Assembly: GCA_002718415.1 (NCBI GenBank) | Contig: PBEM01000009.1 | Coordinates: 62,001-126,000, forward strand | Length of the DNA: 64,000 bases | From: Chloroflexota bacterium | GTDB taxonomy: Bacteria > Chloroflexota > Dehalococcoidia > Lucifugimonadales > Lucifugimonadaceae | Reading direction: 5' to 3' | Shown: positions 43,776-53,499 of the stretch, piece by piece | How positions within the stretch are numbered: the stretch's first letter is position 1 | Layout: the number at the start of each line of letters is the position of its first letter | Translations under genes and position numbers: made by a program | The notes under the pieces: model-generated | The model's input: only the letters and a program-made list of their open reading frames with translations | The model's database searches: none | What the model was told of the DNA's origin: nothing

Positions 43776-44922
43776 TGCTAGATTAATACTTGAGGATGGT
43801 ACTGTTTTTAAAGGTAAAGGATTTGGAAGCAAAGTAGAAGTAATTGGTGAGGTGGTATTTAATACATCAATGACTGGTTATCAAGAAATGTTAACTGATC
43901 CTTCATATGCTGGTCAAATCTTAATTCCCACCTATCCATTGATAGGTAATTATGGAATAAATAAAATTGACGTAGAATCAAATAAAGTCCAAGTGTCAGG
44001 ATTTGTAGTAAGGAACCATTGTGAAAATCCATCTCATCCGTTATCAGAAATGACAATTGATGAGTACTTATTTGATAATAAAACACCAGGAATTTCAGGT
44101 ATAGATACTAGATCTTTAGCAAAGAAAATTCGTTCAAGTGGAGTGATGATGGGGTTAATAACTTTTGAAGATGATATTGATTTATCTGTATCAAAATTGA
44201 AATCGTCAAAAAAATATGGGGAAACTGATTCGATTTCAAATATCACAACAGATGGTATGTACAAATGGGAAAATGATGATTTTGAGAAATCTAAATCTTT
44301 TTTTGATATGGACAGACGTTCTAAAAAAAATAATGCATATAATAAAACACCAAATATTTTGATAATTGACTTTGGAATAAAATATAATATACCTCGTTCA
44401 ATTAGAGCAAGAGGTTGTGACGTAAAAATTGTACCCCCCTTTGGATCTTATTCTGAAATATTAGACTTAAATCCAGATGGGATAATACTTTCCCCAGGAC
44501 CTGGAGATCCTAAACTACTAGATAACATTATAAAAGAAATACGAAAAATAGTCGGGATTGTTCCTATAATGGGAATTTGTTTAGGTCACCAGATTATTGC
44601 AAGATCTATGGGTGCCAGAACTTTTAAATTACATTATGGTCATAGAGGAGGAAATCAACCCGTAAAGGATTTATTTTCTGGGAATATTTATGTAACTGCA
44701 CAGAATCATGGTTATGCAGTAGATAAGAATTATATTCCTAAAGATTTTGAAATTAGTCATATAAATCTTAATGACGATACTGTTGAAGGATTAGTTAATA
44801 AAAAATTGAATATTATGACTATCCAATATCACTCGGAAGCTTCTCCTGGTCCACATGATTCAGAATATTTATTTGATAGATTTTTATCGATGGTTACAAA
44901 TGAAATGCGAAAGAAATTATAA
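43762..44922 (+). CDS. carA: Carbamoyl-phosphate synthase small (glutaminase) subunit
   Basis: A 387-residue glutamine amidotransferase subunit that feeds ammonia to CarB. The N-terminal half shows 'FNTSMTGYQEMLTDPSYAGQ'. The class I amidotransferase domain carries the nucleophile in 'MGICLGHQIIA' and the His-x-Glu pair in 'QYHSEASPGP'. ATG 43762, after AAGGAAGG, is the likely start, with ATG 43765 equally possible. It sits inside the pyrC 3' end, and carB follows 2 bases after its stop. Confidence 0.97.
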   Translation: MMNSDARLILEDGTVFKGKGFGSKVEVIGEVVFNTSMTGYQEMLTDPSYAGQILIPTYPLIGNYGINKIDVESNKVQVSGFVVRNHCENPSHPLSEMTIDEYLFDNKTPGISGIDTRSLAKKIRSSGVMMGLITFEDDIDLSVSKLKSSKKYGETDSISNITTDGMYKWENDDFEKSKSFFDMDRRSKKNNAYNKTPNILIIDFGIKYNIPRSIRARGCDVKIVPPFGSYSEILDLNPDGIILSPGPGDPKLLDNIIKEIRKIVGIVPIMGICLGHQIIARSMGARTFKLHYGHRGGNQPVKDLFSGNIYVTAQNHGYAVDKNYIPKDFEISHINLNDDTVEGLVNKKLNIMTIQYHSEASPGPHDSEYLFDRFLSMVTNEMRKKL

Positions 44923-44924
44923 AT

Positions 44925-47900
44925 TTGAATTCGAATAAAATTAATAATAAAAAGGTATTGGTTATAGGTTCTGGACCGATTGTTATCGGTCAAGCTGCTG
45001 AATTTGATTATGCAGGAACTCAGGCTTGTAAATCTTTAAAAGAAGAAGGAATTGAAGTAGTTTTAGTTAACTCTAATCCTGCAACTATTATGACCGATCG
45101 TGATATTGCTGATCGTATATATATAGAACCTCTAAATGTGGAGGTTATAGAGAGAATCATTCAAAGAGAAAGACCATATGGATTGATTCCTACTTTAGGA
45201 GGTCAAACAGCACTCAATTTGTCTGTGGATTTGTTTAATTTAGGAATTTTAAAAAAATATTCTGTAAAAGTTTTAGGAACTTCAATATCTTCAATTGAAA
45301 GAGCAGAAGATAGAGAAAAGTTTAATTCTTTACTAAAAAAAATTAATGAACCAATTTTACCTTCTTACGCTGTAGATAATCTTGATGATGCAATTTCAGC
45401 AGCTAATGAAATTGGGTTCCCTTTAGTTATTAGACCCGCTTATACACTCGGAGGTACAGGAGGTGGGATAGCATACAATCTTCAGGATTTAAAAAGGATT
45501 ACAACTTCAGGATTAAATGCTAGTAAAGTTAATCAAGTTTTAGTAGAGAAATCATTGTTGGGATGGAAAGAAATAGAATATGAAGTAATGAGAGACTTAT
45601 CAGGGAATGTGATTACTATATGTAATATGGAAAATATAGATCCTATGGGAGTTCATACAGGCGATTCCATTGTAGTTGCTCCAAGCCAGACTTTAAATGA
45701 TAAAGATTATCAGAGATTAAGAAGTTCAGCATTAAGGATTATATCTGAATTGGGAATAATTGGTGGTTGTAATGTTCAATATTCATATAGACCTAGTTCC
45801 GTAGTTAGTGAAGAATTAGATTCAGATTCAAATTATCTTGAAGAAGGTCCAATGTATTATGTTATTGAAGTTAATCCTAGAGTTAGTCGCTCTTCGGCCT
45901 TAGCTTCAAAAGCTACTGGATATCCTATAGCAAGGGTCGCGGCAAAGTTAGCACTAGGTAGAAGATTAGATGAGATTTCAAATTCTGTAACGGGCAAGAC
46001 AACAGCTGCTTTTGAACCTGCTTTAGATTATTGTGTGGTTAAAATACCTAGGTGGCCATTTGATAAGTTTCGCGAAGGAGATCGCAATTTAGGGACACAG
46101 ATGAAAGCTACTGGGGAAGTTATGGCTATAGATAGGAATTTTGAATCTGCTTTACAGAAAGCGGTCAGATCATTAGAAAATGGGAGAGGTTCACTTTTAT
46201 GGGAAGATTCTGAATTAGATGTCAAAGAACTAAAGCCTAATGATGATAGGCTATGGTCTATTATGAAATTTTTACGTAATGATGGTAATTATATAGATGC
46301 TACAAAAAAAACTTTTATAGATCCTTGGTTTACTTTTGCATTGCAAAATATAGTAGATATAGAAAAAAAACTAATTAATAATAAATTATCTAATGAAAAT
46401 TTAAGAGAGGCCAAAGAATTTGGATTTTCAGATAATCAAATTGCTACATTGTCAGATCTTTTACCTGATCAAGTAAGAAAATTAAGAAAATCTTATGGAA
46501 TAGTACCTGTTTATAAGATGGTTGATACTTGTGCAGGTGAGTTTGAATCAGTTACACCTTATTTTTATTCAACATATGAAATAGAAAATGAAGCCTTTTC
46601 CGAAAATACTAAAAAAGCTATTGTACTAGGGAGTGGACCGATTAGAATTGGACAGGGTATAGAATTCGATTATTGTTCAGTGCATGCTGCCTGGGCATTA
46701 AAAAAATTAGGATATTATAGCGTTATGATTAATTCAAATCCAGAAACTGTTTCTACGGATTTTGATACTTCTAGACGTCTTTATTTTGAGCCTTTAGATG
46801 ATGAAAGTGTGATGAATATTTTAGAAAACGAAAAAATAATTGACAGTTCAGGTTCATCAAATTGTCCAGGGACATTAGTACAATTTGGTGGACAAACTGC
46901 TATTAATTTATCACAACATTTAGGTAAGAATAATTTTCCAATTTTAGGTTCTAGCCACGAAGTAATTGATTTAGCCTCTGATAGAGGAAAATTTGAAAAG
47001 CTGTCTTCTAAAAATGGACTTCCGTTACCCCCAGGAGGAACTGCAAAAAATCATGAATTAGCTATTGATATTGCTAATAATATTGGTTATCCAGTTCTTG
47101 TTAGACCAAGTTATGTTTTGGGTGGAAGAGCAATGGAAATTATTCAAAATCAATCAGAAATAGTAAGATATTTTGATAAAATTTCTGATGATATCACAGA
47201 CCAAAATATTCTTATTGATAAATATCTTACAGGTATAGAAGTAGAAATTGATGTTGTTTCTGACGGCGAAAATATTCTTATTCCTGGAATTATGCAACAT
47301 ATAGAAAGGGCTGGGGTGCATTCTGGAGATTCTATGGCAATATATCCTTCTGTTTCTCTTACTGATAAGGAAATTGAAAAACTAGTCGAATATACGAAAA
47401 TGATTGCTAAATCTCTAGGGACTATTGGATTAATGAATATCCAATTCGTTATTACTGGTTCTGGTAATTATAGATCTTTAAGAAGTTCTGAGATTGAGAA
47501 GAATGATTCTGATTCAAAAATTCATATCATTGAGGTTAATCCTAGATCTTCTAGAACAATACCTTTTATTTCTAAAGTGACTAATATTCCTATGGTTGAA
47601 ATTGCAACCTCAGTTATGTTAGGTAAAAAACTTAAAGATTTACCATATGGAATAAATCTTATACCACCAAAAAAAATTTTTGCTGTAAAAGCTCCAGTTT
47701 TTTCAATGTCAAAACTAGCTGGCGTAGATACATATTTAGGTCCTGAAATGAAATCTACAGGAGAAGTTATGGGAATCGATAAAACCCCTAACTCAGCTAT
47801 GGTAAAAGCTTTAATTGCTTCGGGTTTAGTTATTAAATCCGGAGTATCAGTTTTGATAAGTGTTGCAGATATTGATAAAAAGGATTCGATTCCATTAATT

Positions 47901-48248
47901 AAAGATTTAGATCGACTAGGACATAAAATTTATTCTACCTCAGGAACAGCTAAAATAATAAAGGATTTAGGTATAGAAGTTGTCGTAGTAGAAAAAAGAT
48001 TAAATAATAATAATAATAAAAATGTAGTTGATATTATCAGGGATGGAACTGTTGAAATGGTGGTGAATACTGTTACTGGAGATAGATCAGTTATCCAAGA
48101 TGGATATTATATTAGGCGATCCGCTTCAGAAATGAATATTCCTTGTTTTACATCTATTGATACAGCAAGATGTGCTGTAGAGTCAGAAAATTCAGATGTT
48201 TCAAATTCTTATAATGTATTGACTATGAATGAGTATGTACTAGATTAA
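44925..48248 (+). CDS. carB: Carbamoyl-phosphate synthase large subunit
   Basis: A 1107-residue enzyme with two homologous ATP-grasp halves joined by an oligomerisation region and a C-terminal MGS-like allosteric domain (about 950-1100, 'STSGTAKIIKDLG'). The N-terminal lobes begin 'VLVIGSGPIVIGQAAEFDYAG' and, in the second half, 'VLGSGPIRIGQGIEFDY'. It forms carbamoyl phosphate from bicarbonate, glutamine-derived ammonia and two ATP. The start is TTG at 44925. It is the last gene of the pyr operon, and its TAA overlaps the stop of a convergent methyltransferase in TTAA. It is slightly longer than E. coli CarB because of small insertions. Confidence 0.97.
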   Translation: MNSNKINNKKVLVIGSGPIVIGQAAEFDYAGTQACKSLKEEGIEVVLVNSNPATIMTDRDIADRIYIEPLNVEVIERIIQRERPYGLIPTLGGQTALNLSVDLFNLGILKKYSVKVLGTSISSIERAEDREKFNSLLKKINEPILPSYAVDNLDDAISAANEIGFPLVIRPAYTLGGTGGGIAYNLQDLKRITTSGLNASKVNQVLVEKSLLGWKEIEYEVMRDLSGNVITICNMENIDPMGVHTGDSIVVAPSQTLNDKDYQRLRSSALRIISELGIIGGCNVQYSYRPSSVVSEELDSDSNYLEEGPMYYVIEVNPRVSRSSALASKATGYPIARVAAKLALGRRLDEISNSVTGKTTAAFEPALDYCVVKIPRWPFDKFREGDRNLGTQMKATGEVMAIDRNFESALQKAVRSLENGRGSLLWEDSELDVKELKPNDDRLWSIMKFLRNDGNYIDATKKTFIDPWFTFALQNIVDIEKKLINNKLSNENLREAKEFGFSDNQIATLSDLLPDQVRKLRKSYGIVPVYKMVDTCAGEFESVTPYFYSTYEIENEAFSENTKKAIVLGSGPIRIGQGIEFDYCSVHAAWALKKLGYYSVMINSNPETVSTDFDTSRRLYFEPLDDESVMNILENEKIIDSSGSSNCPGTLVQFGGQTAINLSQHLGKNNFPILGSSHEVIDLASDRGKFEKLSSKNGLPLPPGGTAKNHELAIDIANNIGYPVLVRPSYVLGGRAMEIIQNQSEIVRYFDKISDDITDQNILIDKYLTGIEVEIDVVSDGENILIPGIMQHIERAGVHSGDSMAIYPSVSLTDKEIEKLVEYTKMIAKSLGTIGLMNIQFVITGSGNYRSLRSSEIEKNDSDSKIHIIEVNPRSSRTIPFISKVTNIPMVEIATSVMLGKKLKDLPYGINLIPPKKIFAVKAPVFSMSKLAGVDTYLGPEMKSTGEVMGIDKTPNSAMVKALIASGLVIKSGVSVLISVADIDKKDSIPLIKDLDRLGHKIYSTSGTAKIIKDLGIEVVVVEKRLNNNNNKNVVDIIRDGTVEMVVNTVTGDRSVIQDGYYIRRSASEMNIPCFTSIDTARCAVESENSDVSNSYNVLTMNEYVLD

Positions 48249-49075
48249 TTTTTTTTTACGGCCGAAATTGATAACCATAAACGGGGTACAGAGCTGAGTT
48301 TCATATCGTCCCAAACATCTTTTAGAGATTTTTGTAAAACATCACACCCTTTATCTAGGGGTACTCCTGGTAAAATTCCTTCTATCCAATCTGAAAATCC
48401 AGAAATATGGTGATATCCATCTTTGGGTACTTCAATCCTTTGAATATCTTTCACTACTACATTGAAACCAGCGTTCTCTAAAATGGAAATATATTCTTCA
48501 GGTGTAAGTTGTTTTCGAGATTCTACTTTAGCAGATTTATCGGGTGATAGTCCATATTCAGTTTTTAATACCCTAAGGGATCTAATCATCCATTTTCTAT
48601 AAAATTTGTGTGTCTCTGGAGGATGAGAACCCTCGAAAAATGATGTATTGAAAACAAAAATACCGTCTGATTTTAGTTGATTTTTGATTTGTTTAATTAA
48701 GGACAATTTATCTGGAACATAGTGAATAGAATTACAGTAAATTACTGCCTCTACTTTATCTTTTAGAACTTCTTTTAAATTTTGTACTTCAGAATGAATG
48801 AATTTGACTGTCGCTTGTTTTTTTTCACCAATTTCCTCTGAAGCAGTTTTTAATGCATTTGAAGAATGGTCAACAGCATAAACAATACAATCGTTAGCAT
48901 CTTTTTTAATCTTTTTAAGAATTAATTTAGTAATTAATCCTGTTCCACACCCTAGGTCTACTATAGATTTTTGATTTTCTATTTTTGCTAGATCAAGGAG
49001 TCTTTTATTAATCTTTTTATAAAAAGGAAGTTTTGAAAAACTTGAAAAAGAATATTCTTCTGAGTAATTGGACAC
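48245..49075 (-). CDS. SAM-dependent methyltransferase (class I)
   Basis: A 276-residue Rossmann-fold methyltransferase. Motif I is 'IVDLGCGTGLITKLI', the acidic end of strand 2 is 'VYAVDHSSNAL', and motif IV is 'EAVIYCNSIHYV'. A Met/Trp-rich helical region (about 150-185) may form the substrate lid. The substrate is unknown; the overall look is of the UbiE/trans-aconitate type. It is a single gene, convergent with carB and divergent from modA. Nothing in the context fixes the function. Confidence 0.85.
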   Translation of the reverse strand: MSNYSEEYSFSSFSKLPFYKKINKRLLDLAKIENQKSIVDLGCGTGLITKLILKKIKKDANDCIVYAVDHSSNALKTASEEIGEKKQATVKFIHSEVQNLKEVLKDKVEAVIYCNSIHYVPDKLSLIKQIKNQLKSDGIFVFNTSFFEGSHPPETHKFYRKWMIRSLRVLKTEYGLSPDKSAKVESRKQLTPEEYISILENAGFNVVVKDIQRIEVPKDGYHHISGFSDWIEGILPGVPLDKGCDVLQKSLKDVWDDMKLSSVPRLWLSISAVKKN

Positions 49076-49164
49076 TAAATCTTCTCACTATGTATCATAA
49101 TTTATAAACAAAAAACTATTTCAAATCAATTATTAGTATATCTACATTAAGTTGTAAAGTACAA

Positions 49165-49926
49165 ATGCTTATGAAATCCAAATTAATATATCTTTTATTA
49201 TTTAGTTTAGTTATATGTAATTCATGTAAAGTTAATAATAATGATCAACCTATGATCTTCGCTGCTGCATCACTTCATGATGTTTTATTAGATTTATCTT
49301 TAGAATATGAAAAAAAATTTCAAAGAAAAATCAGATTTAATTTTGGAGGTTCTAACAGCTTGGCGACACAAATAAAATCTTATGAGGCTCCTGCTGATGG
49401 GGTGATTTTTTCTGGTTTCCAACCATTAAATTTATTACTAGAATCAGAACATGTAAGAAAAGAAGATATTTTTATTTTTTGCGAGAATCTACTTGTCTTA
49501 GCATGGTTAAACGATAAAAATAAAGTTGAATCAATATCTGAATTAGCTTCTAAAAAAGGGAAAATAGCTATTGCAGATAAAAATTTAGCTCCTGCTGGGT
49601 TATATTCATATGAAGCACTTAATAATTCAGGAATTTTAGATGAAATTTCGAATAGATTGATTTATCTGCCGAATGTTAGAAATGCTTTATATACTCTATC
49701 TACCGGGAATGCAAATTATGCCTTGGTGTATTTATCTGATTTGAACAGTACAGGAAAAAAATTTGAATATATACTTGTAGATCATGATTATTATTCTCAG
49801 ATTTTTTATCCAATGTCATCTATTATAGGATCAGAATTAAATTCAGAAGTAGAATTATTTTTTAAATTTTTGCGTTCAAATTATTCAAAGAATATATTTA
49901 TAGAGAATGGTTTTATAGTGGATTAG
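49165..49926 (+). CDS. modA: Molybdate/tungstate ABC transporter binding lipoprotein
   Basis: A 253-residue extracytoplasmic binding protein. An N-terminal hydrophobic segment ends at 'ICNSC', with Cys21 as likely lipidation site. The ModA blocks are 'IFAAASLHDVL', 'FNFGGSNSLATQI' and 'APADGVIFSG', which contribute to oxyanion binding, and 'LAPAGLYSYEAL'. The ATG at 49165 or at codon 3 can start. It leads modA-B-C with gaps of 5-8 bases. Molybdate and tungstate cannot be told apart from the sequence. Confidence 0.93.
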   Translation: MLMKSKLIYLLLFSLVICNSCKVNNNDQPMIFAAASLHDVLLDLSLEYEKKFQRKIRFNFGGSNSLATQIKSYEAPADGVIFSGFQPLNLLLESEHVRKEDIFIFCENLLVLAWLNDKNKVESISELASKKGKIAIADKNLAPAGLYSYEALNNSGILDEISNRLIYLPNVRNALYTLSTGNANYALVYLSDLNSTGKKFEYILVDHDYYSQIFYPMSSIIGSELNSEVELFFKFLRSNYSKNIFIENGFIVD

Positions 49927-49931
49927 TTAGA

Positions 49932-50609
49932 ATGTCAGTTTCAGAGTTAGAAATAATAATTATTTCATTAAGGTCATCGCTTTTAGCTATTTTTTTAATT
50001 CTTCCTATAGGAATAATAGTTTCATGGATAATAACCAAAACAAATTTTAAGCTAAATTTTCTTTTAGAATTAATTAGTTCTCTACCTTTAGCATTACCTC
50101 CTGTAGTAACAGGATACTTTTTACTTTGGATATTAGGTTCAAATTCTTTTATTGGAAAGTATATAGAGTCATTATTTAATTACAATTTATCATTTACATG
50201 GATAGCTACTGTTTTTGCTGCAGCAATAGTATCTTTTCCTTTAGTAGTAAGATCTTTCATTGTGGCATTCCAATCTGCTGATCCTGAACTTGAAAAATGT
50301 GCACGTGGATTAGGTGCAAATAATTTAAAAATTTTTATATCCATCACATTACCACTATCATTGAAAGGAATCATGGCAGGTTTGTTATTGGGGTTTGGTC
50401 GTGCTTTTTCAGAATTTGGAGCTACTATTGTTGTAGCAGGGAATATTCCTGGAGAGACCTCCACCATTCCCCTTGCCATATATACTAATATTATTGTAGG
50501 AGATCCGGGATCTGCCACAAGACTTATAATTATTTCTATTGTTATAGCAATAATTACTTTAGGGATTCATAATAATCTTTCTCGTTTTGGAAGTTATAGG
50601 AAGGCTTAA
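49932..50609 (+). CDS. modB: Molybdate ABC transporter permease
   Basis: A 225-residue inner-membrane permease with about five hydrophobic helices. The ATPase-coupling loop reads 'EKCARGLGANNLKIFISITLP' (the EAA motif), and 'SLPLALPPVVTGYFLL' is a ModB signature. 'GRAFSEFGATIVVAGNIPGET' near the C-terminal part is likewise typical. It pairs with ModA and ModC as the transport channel. It starts 5 bases after the modA stop. Confidence 0.95.
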   Translation: MSVSELEIIIISLRSSLLAIFLILPIGIIVSWIITKTNFKLNFLLELISSLPLALPPVVTGYFLLWILGSNSFIGKYIESLFNYNLSFTWIATVFAAAIVSFPLVVRSFIVAFQSADPELEKCARGLGANNLKIFISITLPLSLKGIMAGLLLGFGRAFSEFGATIVVAGNIPGETSTIPLAIYTNIIVGDPGSATRLIIISIVIAIITLGIHNNLSRFGSYRKA

Positions 50610-50617
50610 GAAATATT

Positions 50618-51682
50618 TTGGAAATCAAGTTTAATTTTATTGTTAAAAATGGGATATTTATTGGTGAATATAAAGGTAAATTAAGTAATGGAATAACTAC
50701 AATTATAGGACCTTCTGGTTGTGGTAAGACTACTTTTTTAAGATGCTTCTCTGGAGATCTAACTCCATTTAATGGTGATATTAAATTAGGAGAAAAGATT
50801 TTATTTTCAAAAACGAATAGGATTGATGTGCCTATTAATAAGAGGAATGTTTCTACTGTTTATCAAAATCATCTGTTATTTCCTCATATGAAAGTTAAAA
50901 ATAATATTGAATATGGTTATAAGATCAAGAATAGACCTTTAAGAATAAATACTTCAGAGATTTTACATATATTGAAAATTGAACATTTATTAAATAAATT
51001 TCCACATCAATTATCTGGAGGAGAGGCCCAACGAGTTGGTTTAGCACGAGCTATATTTTCGAATCCTGACATTTTATTAATGGATGAACCTTTTACTTCT
51101 CTAGATTATGATACTAAAGGACCAATATTATTATATTTAAAACAATTACAAAAAAAATTGAACATTCCGTTTTTTTTTGTAACGCATTCTTTAGAGGAGA
51201 TGTATTACATGTCCGATCAAGTTATTTTGATGAACAAAGGGCAAATAATTTCTGTTGGGAATCCCGATACAATTATATTAAATAAAATTGATGGTATTTC
51301 AAATAAAATAAGTAATTATATTCATGGTGAAATACTTAGTATATCTGATGAGAAAATCGCACAAATAAAAATAGGAAATATTGAATTATTTGCTCCAGTA
51401 AAATTAGCTCAGGTAGGATCTAATATTTTAGTACATTTTTTTGCTAATGATGTAATAATTTCTACTTCAAATATGTCTAATGTTTCAGCTAGGAATTTAA
51501 TAAAAGGGGAACTGATTGCTTATCGATATATAGATACTTCTTGTCTATTAACTCTTTTGGTACAAGATATTGAAATATATGTCGAGATTACTAAATTTTC
51601 TATGGAAAAATTATCAATTACAATAGGAAATGATTTATATATGATAATAAAGAGTTCAAGTTGTAATGTAGTAGAATATTAA
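50618..51682 (+). CDS. modC: Molybdate ABC transporter ATPase with TOBE domain
   Basis: A 354-residue ABC ATPase. Walker A is GPSGCGKTT (about 32-40), the signature is 'LSGGEAQRVGLARAIF', Walker B is 'ILLMDEPFTSLD', and the switch is 'FVTHSLEEM'. The C-terminal part (about 225-354) matches TOBE/MOP-type oxyanion-sensing domains ('YIHGEILSISD', 'LAQVGSNILVHFFANDVIIS'), which in ModC can bind molybdate and inhibit transport. The TTG at 50618 is the apparent start. pyrF follows 3 bases after its stop. Confidence 0.93.
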   Translation: MEIKFNFIVKNGIFIGEYKGKLSNGITTIIGPSGCGKTTFLRCFSGDLTPFNGDIKLGEKILFSKTNRIDVPINKRNVSTVYQNHLLFPHMKVKNNIEYGYKIKNRPLRINTSEILHILKIEHLLNKFPHQLSGGEAQRVGLARAIFSNPDILLMDEPFTSLDYDTKGPILLYLKQLQKKLNIPFFFVTHSLEEMYYMSDQVILMNKGQIISVGNPDTIILNKIDGISNKISNYIHGEILSISDEKIAQIKIGNIELFAPVKLAQVGSNILVHFFANDVIISTSNMSNVSARNLIKGELIAYRYIDTSCLLTLLVQDIEIYVEITKFSMEKLSITIGNDLYMIIKSSSCNVVEY

Positions 51683-51685
51683 GAA

Positions 51686-52492
51686 ATGGGAATATTTCAT
51701 AAATTAAAATCAATTATCGATAAAAAAAAATCTTTTGTATGTGTGGGTTTAGATCCACATAAAGATTATTTGCCTATTAGTGATGTTTTAGAATTCAACA
51801 AAATTATTATAGATTCCACAATAGATGTAGTCTCAGCCTATAAACCACAATTCGCATTTTATGAATCTCTTGGTTTGGAGGGATTGAAACAACTAAAACT
51901 AACGATTGAATATATAAAAAATACTTCAGACGACGTTCTAATAATAGGTGATGCTAAAAGGGGAGATATTGATTCTACTTCGGCAGCTTATGCAAATAGT
52001 TTATTTAATTATTGGGAATTGGATATAGCTACTGTAAATCCTTATATGGGGAGAGATAGTATCTTACCTTTCTTAGAATATGAAAATAAAGGGATATACG
52101 TGATTTGCAGGACATCAAATATGGGAGGAAAAGATCTTCAGGAGTTGAAACTTGACTCTGGAGAGAAGATTTTTGAAAAAGTTGCTGAGTACTGTGATGA
52201 AATTTCTATTGAAGACAATTTAGGTTATGTTATAGGAGCGACATATCCTAATGAGATAAAAAGCTTAAGGCAAAAATATCCATTTAGATCTTTCTTAATT
52301 CCTGGAATAGGTAAACAGGGTGGAGATTTAAAAAATTCCGTGGATTCAGCAAAAGACTTTGACAATACTGGATTTTTAATTAATGCATCTAGATCTATCA
52401 TTTTTTCAGCTAAAAATAATGAAGATTTTGGCTCGTCTGCAAGAAAAGAATCAATTAAATTGAGAGATAATATAAACAATTTATTAATATAG
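51686..52492 (+). CDS. pyrF: Orotidine 5'-phosphate decarboxylase (type 2)
   Basis: A 268-residue TIM-barrel enzyme that decarboxylates OMP to UMP, the last step of pyrimidine synthesis. Active-site blocks are 'FVCVGLDPHKDYLP', 'VSAYKPQFAFYE' and the Lys/Asp network 'IGDAKRGDIDSTS'. 'VIGATYPNEI' and 'LIPGIGKQGGD' form the phosphate side. The length and layout fit the longer bacterial PyrF type 2 class. It is physically in the modABC unit (3-base gap), not the pyrR-carB operon. pyrD and pyrE are not in this window. Confidence 0.95.
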   Translation: MGIFHKLKSIIDKKKSFVCVGLDPHKDYLPISDVLEFNKIIIDSTIDVVSAYKPQFAFYESLGLEGLKQLKLTIEYIKNTSDDVLIIGDAKRGDIDSTSAAYANSLFNYWELDIATVNPYMGRDSILPFLEYENKGIYVICRTSNMGGKDLQELKLDSGEKIFEKVAEYCDEISIEDNLGYVIGATYPNEIKSLRQKYPFRSFLIPGIGKQGGDLKNSVDSAKDFDNTGFLINASRSIIFSAKNNEDFGSSARKESIKLRDNINNLLI

Positions 52493-52618
52493 ATTTTAGT
52501 AAATTGAATTTAAAACTTAAAACTTTCATAAAATCTTAGATTATTTGGATTAATTTCGATTTCGTTTGATTATAATTTGAAAAACATAGATAACGATAAT
52601 TAGGTATTATGAATTTTT

Positions 52619-53212
52619 ATGATTGAATTAGAAATAGAAAGTATAAGGGTAAATAAGATTTTTCAATCTAGAGTGGTACTTTTAAAAGATATTAATTCAG
52701 ATAGATATCTACCTATATATATTGGGAATAGTGAAGCTTCTGCAATGGCTGTTCAATTAGAAAAATTTGAGACTAAGAGACCTCTCACACACGATTTAAT
52801 ATATCAAATGACCGAATTAATGGGCTGGAAATTTCAAAGGATAATTGTTTGGAAAATAGAAAATGATGTTTTTTTTGCAAAAGTAATTATTTCAAGAGAA
52901 TCTAAATTTATTGAGATTGATGCTAGACCATCTGATGCTTTAAATTTAGCTATAAGAGCGAAAGTACCTATATATGCTGAAGAAAAGGTTATGGATATAA
53001 GTTCCATAACTATAGATCCAGAAACAGGAATCCCAGTTGTAGGGAATCAAAATGAAACATCAGATTCTGATGGTCTTCATGTTCCTTTGGGAAAAAAAGA
53101 ATTAGATTCATTATCTATATTTGAAGATTTTGTAGAATCACTAGATATGAAGGGTATTGGTTTTGAGCAAAATGATGAGGACGAAGAACCTGAACCTCAG
53201 TCAGAAAAATAA
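52619..53212 (+). CDS. Bifunctional nuclease (BFN/DUF151) domain protein
   Basis: A 197-residue protein. The BFN domain (about 1-130) has 'YLPIYIGNSEASAMAVQLE', 'RPLTHDLIYQM' and 'IDARPSDALNLAIRAKVPIY', the conserved Asp-Ala-Arg-Pro-Ser-Asp block. Some family members cut DNA and RNA, but the bacterial role is not settled. The C-terminal 60 residues are acidic and probably flexible ('EQNDEDEEPEPQSEK'). It precedes the ATP synthase genes by 6 bases and may be co-transcribed with them. The 126-base gap before it contains TATAAT at 52571 but no clear -35 at good spacing. Confidence 0.88.
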   Translation: MIELEIESIRVNKIFQSRVVLLKDINSDRYLPIYIGNSEASAMAVQLEKFETKRPLTHDLIYQMTELMGWKFQRIIVWKIENDVFFAKVIISRESKFIEIDARPSDALNLAIRAKVPIYAEEKVMDISSITIDPETGIPVVGNQNETSDSDGLHVPLGKKELDSLSIFEDFVESLDMKGIGFEQNDEDEEPEPQSEK

Positions 53213-53218
53213 GAAACA

Positions 53219-53437
53219 TTGCAATCTAATTATAAAGATACTTTTATTTTGTTATCAAAGGTAGCCGGTATTGGGTGGTTTATCGCTATATCATTATCTC
53301 TTTTTGGATTACTGGGAGTATTTTTAGATAATAAATTTTCAACTGGTCCGATCTTCTTAATTTTAGGTGTAATTATAGGTTCATTTGTTTCATTTTCAGG
53401 GATATTTCGAATTTTTAAAAAATTTAATAATAAATAA
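53219..53437 (+). CDS. AtpZ/AtpI-like ATP synthase accessory membrane protein
   Basis: A 72-residue protein with two hydrophobic helices (about 13-35 and 42-64) separated by 'DNKFSTGP'. This is the usual shape of the AtpZ/AtpI family, whose members help assemble the c-ring or carry Mg or Ca. The glycine-rich second helix 'PIFLILGVIIGSFVSF' is typical. The start is TTG at 53219, 6 bases after the nuclease-domain gene, and 62 bases precede atpB. Its position at the head of the atp operon supports the call more than its sequence does. Confidence 0.8.
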   Translation: MQSNYKDTFILLSKVAGIGWFIAISLSLFGLLGVFLDNKFSTGPIFLILGVIIGSFVSFSGIFRIFKKFNNK

Positions 53438-53499
53438 AAATTCCTTTTTTGAAACTAACATTTTTTTTTAAATAGTTTTAAGATAGTTTGGGAGAATTA

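Noticed and set aside
50180-50518. 112-codon antisense frame inside modB
   Set aside because: It is fully contained in the ModB EAA-loop region and has no initiation signal.
52545-52576. Promoter TTGGAT...TATAAT before the BFN-domain gene
   Set aside because: TATAAT is perfect, but the spacing to TTGGAT is 20 bases and no better -35 box is seen, so it is only mentioned in the gene entry.
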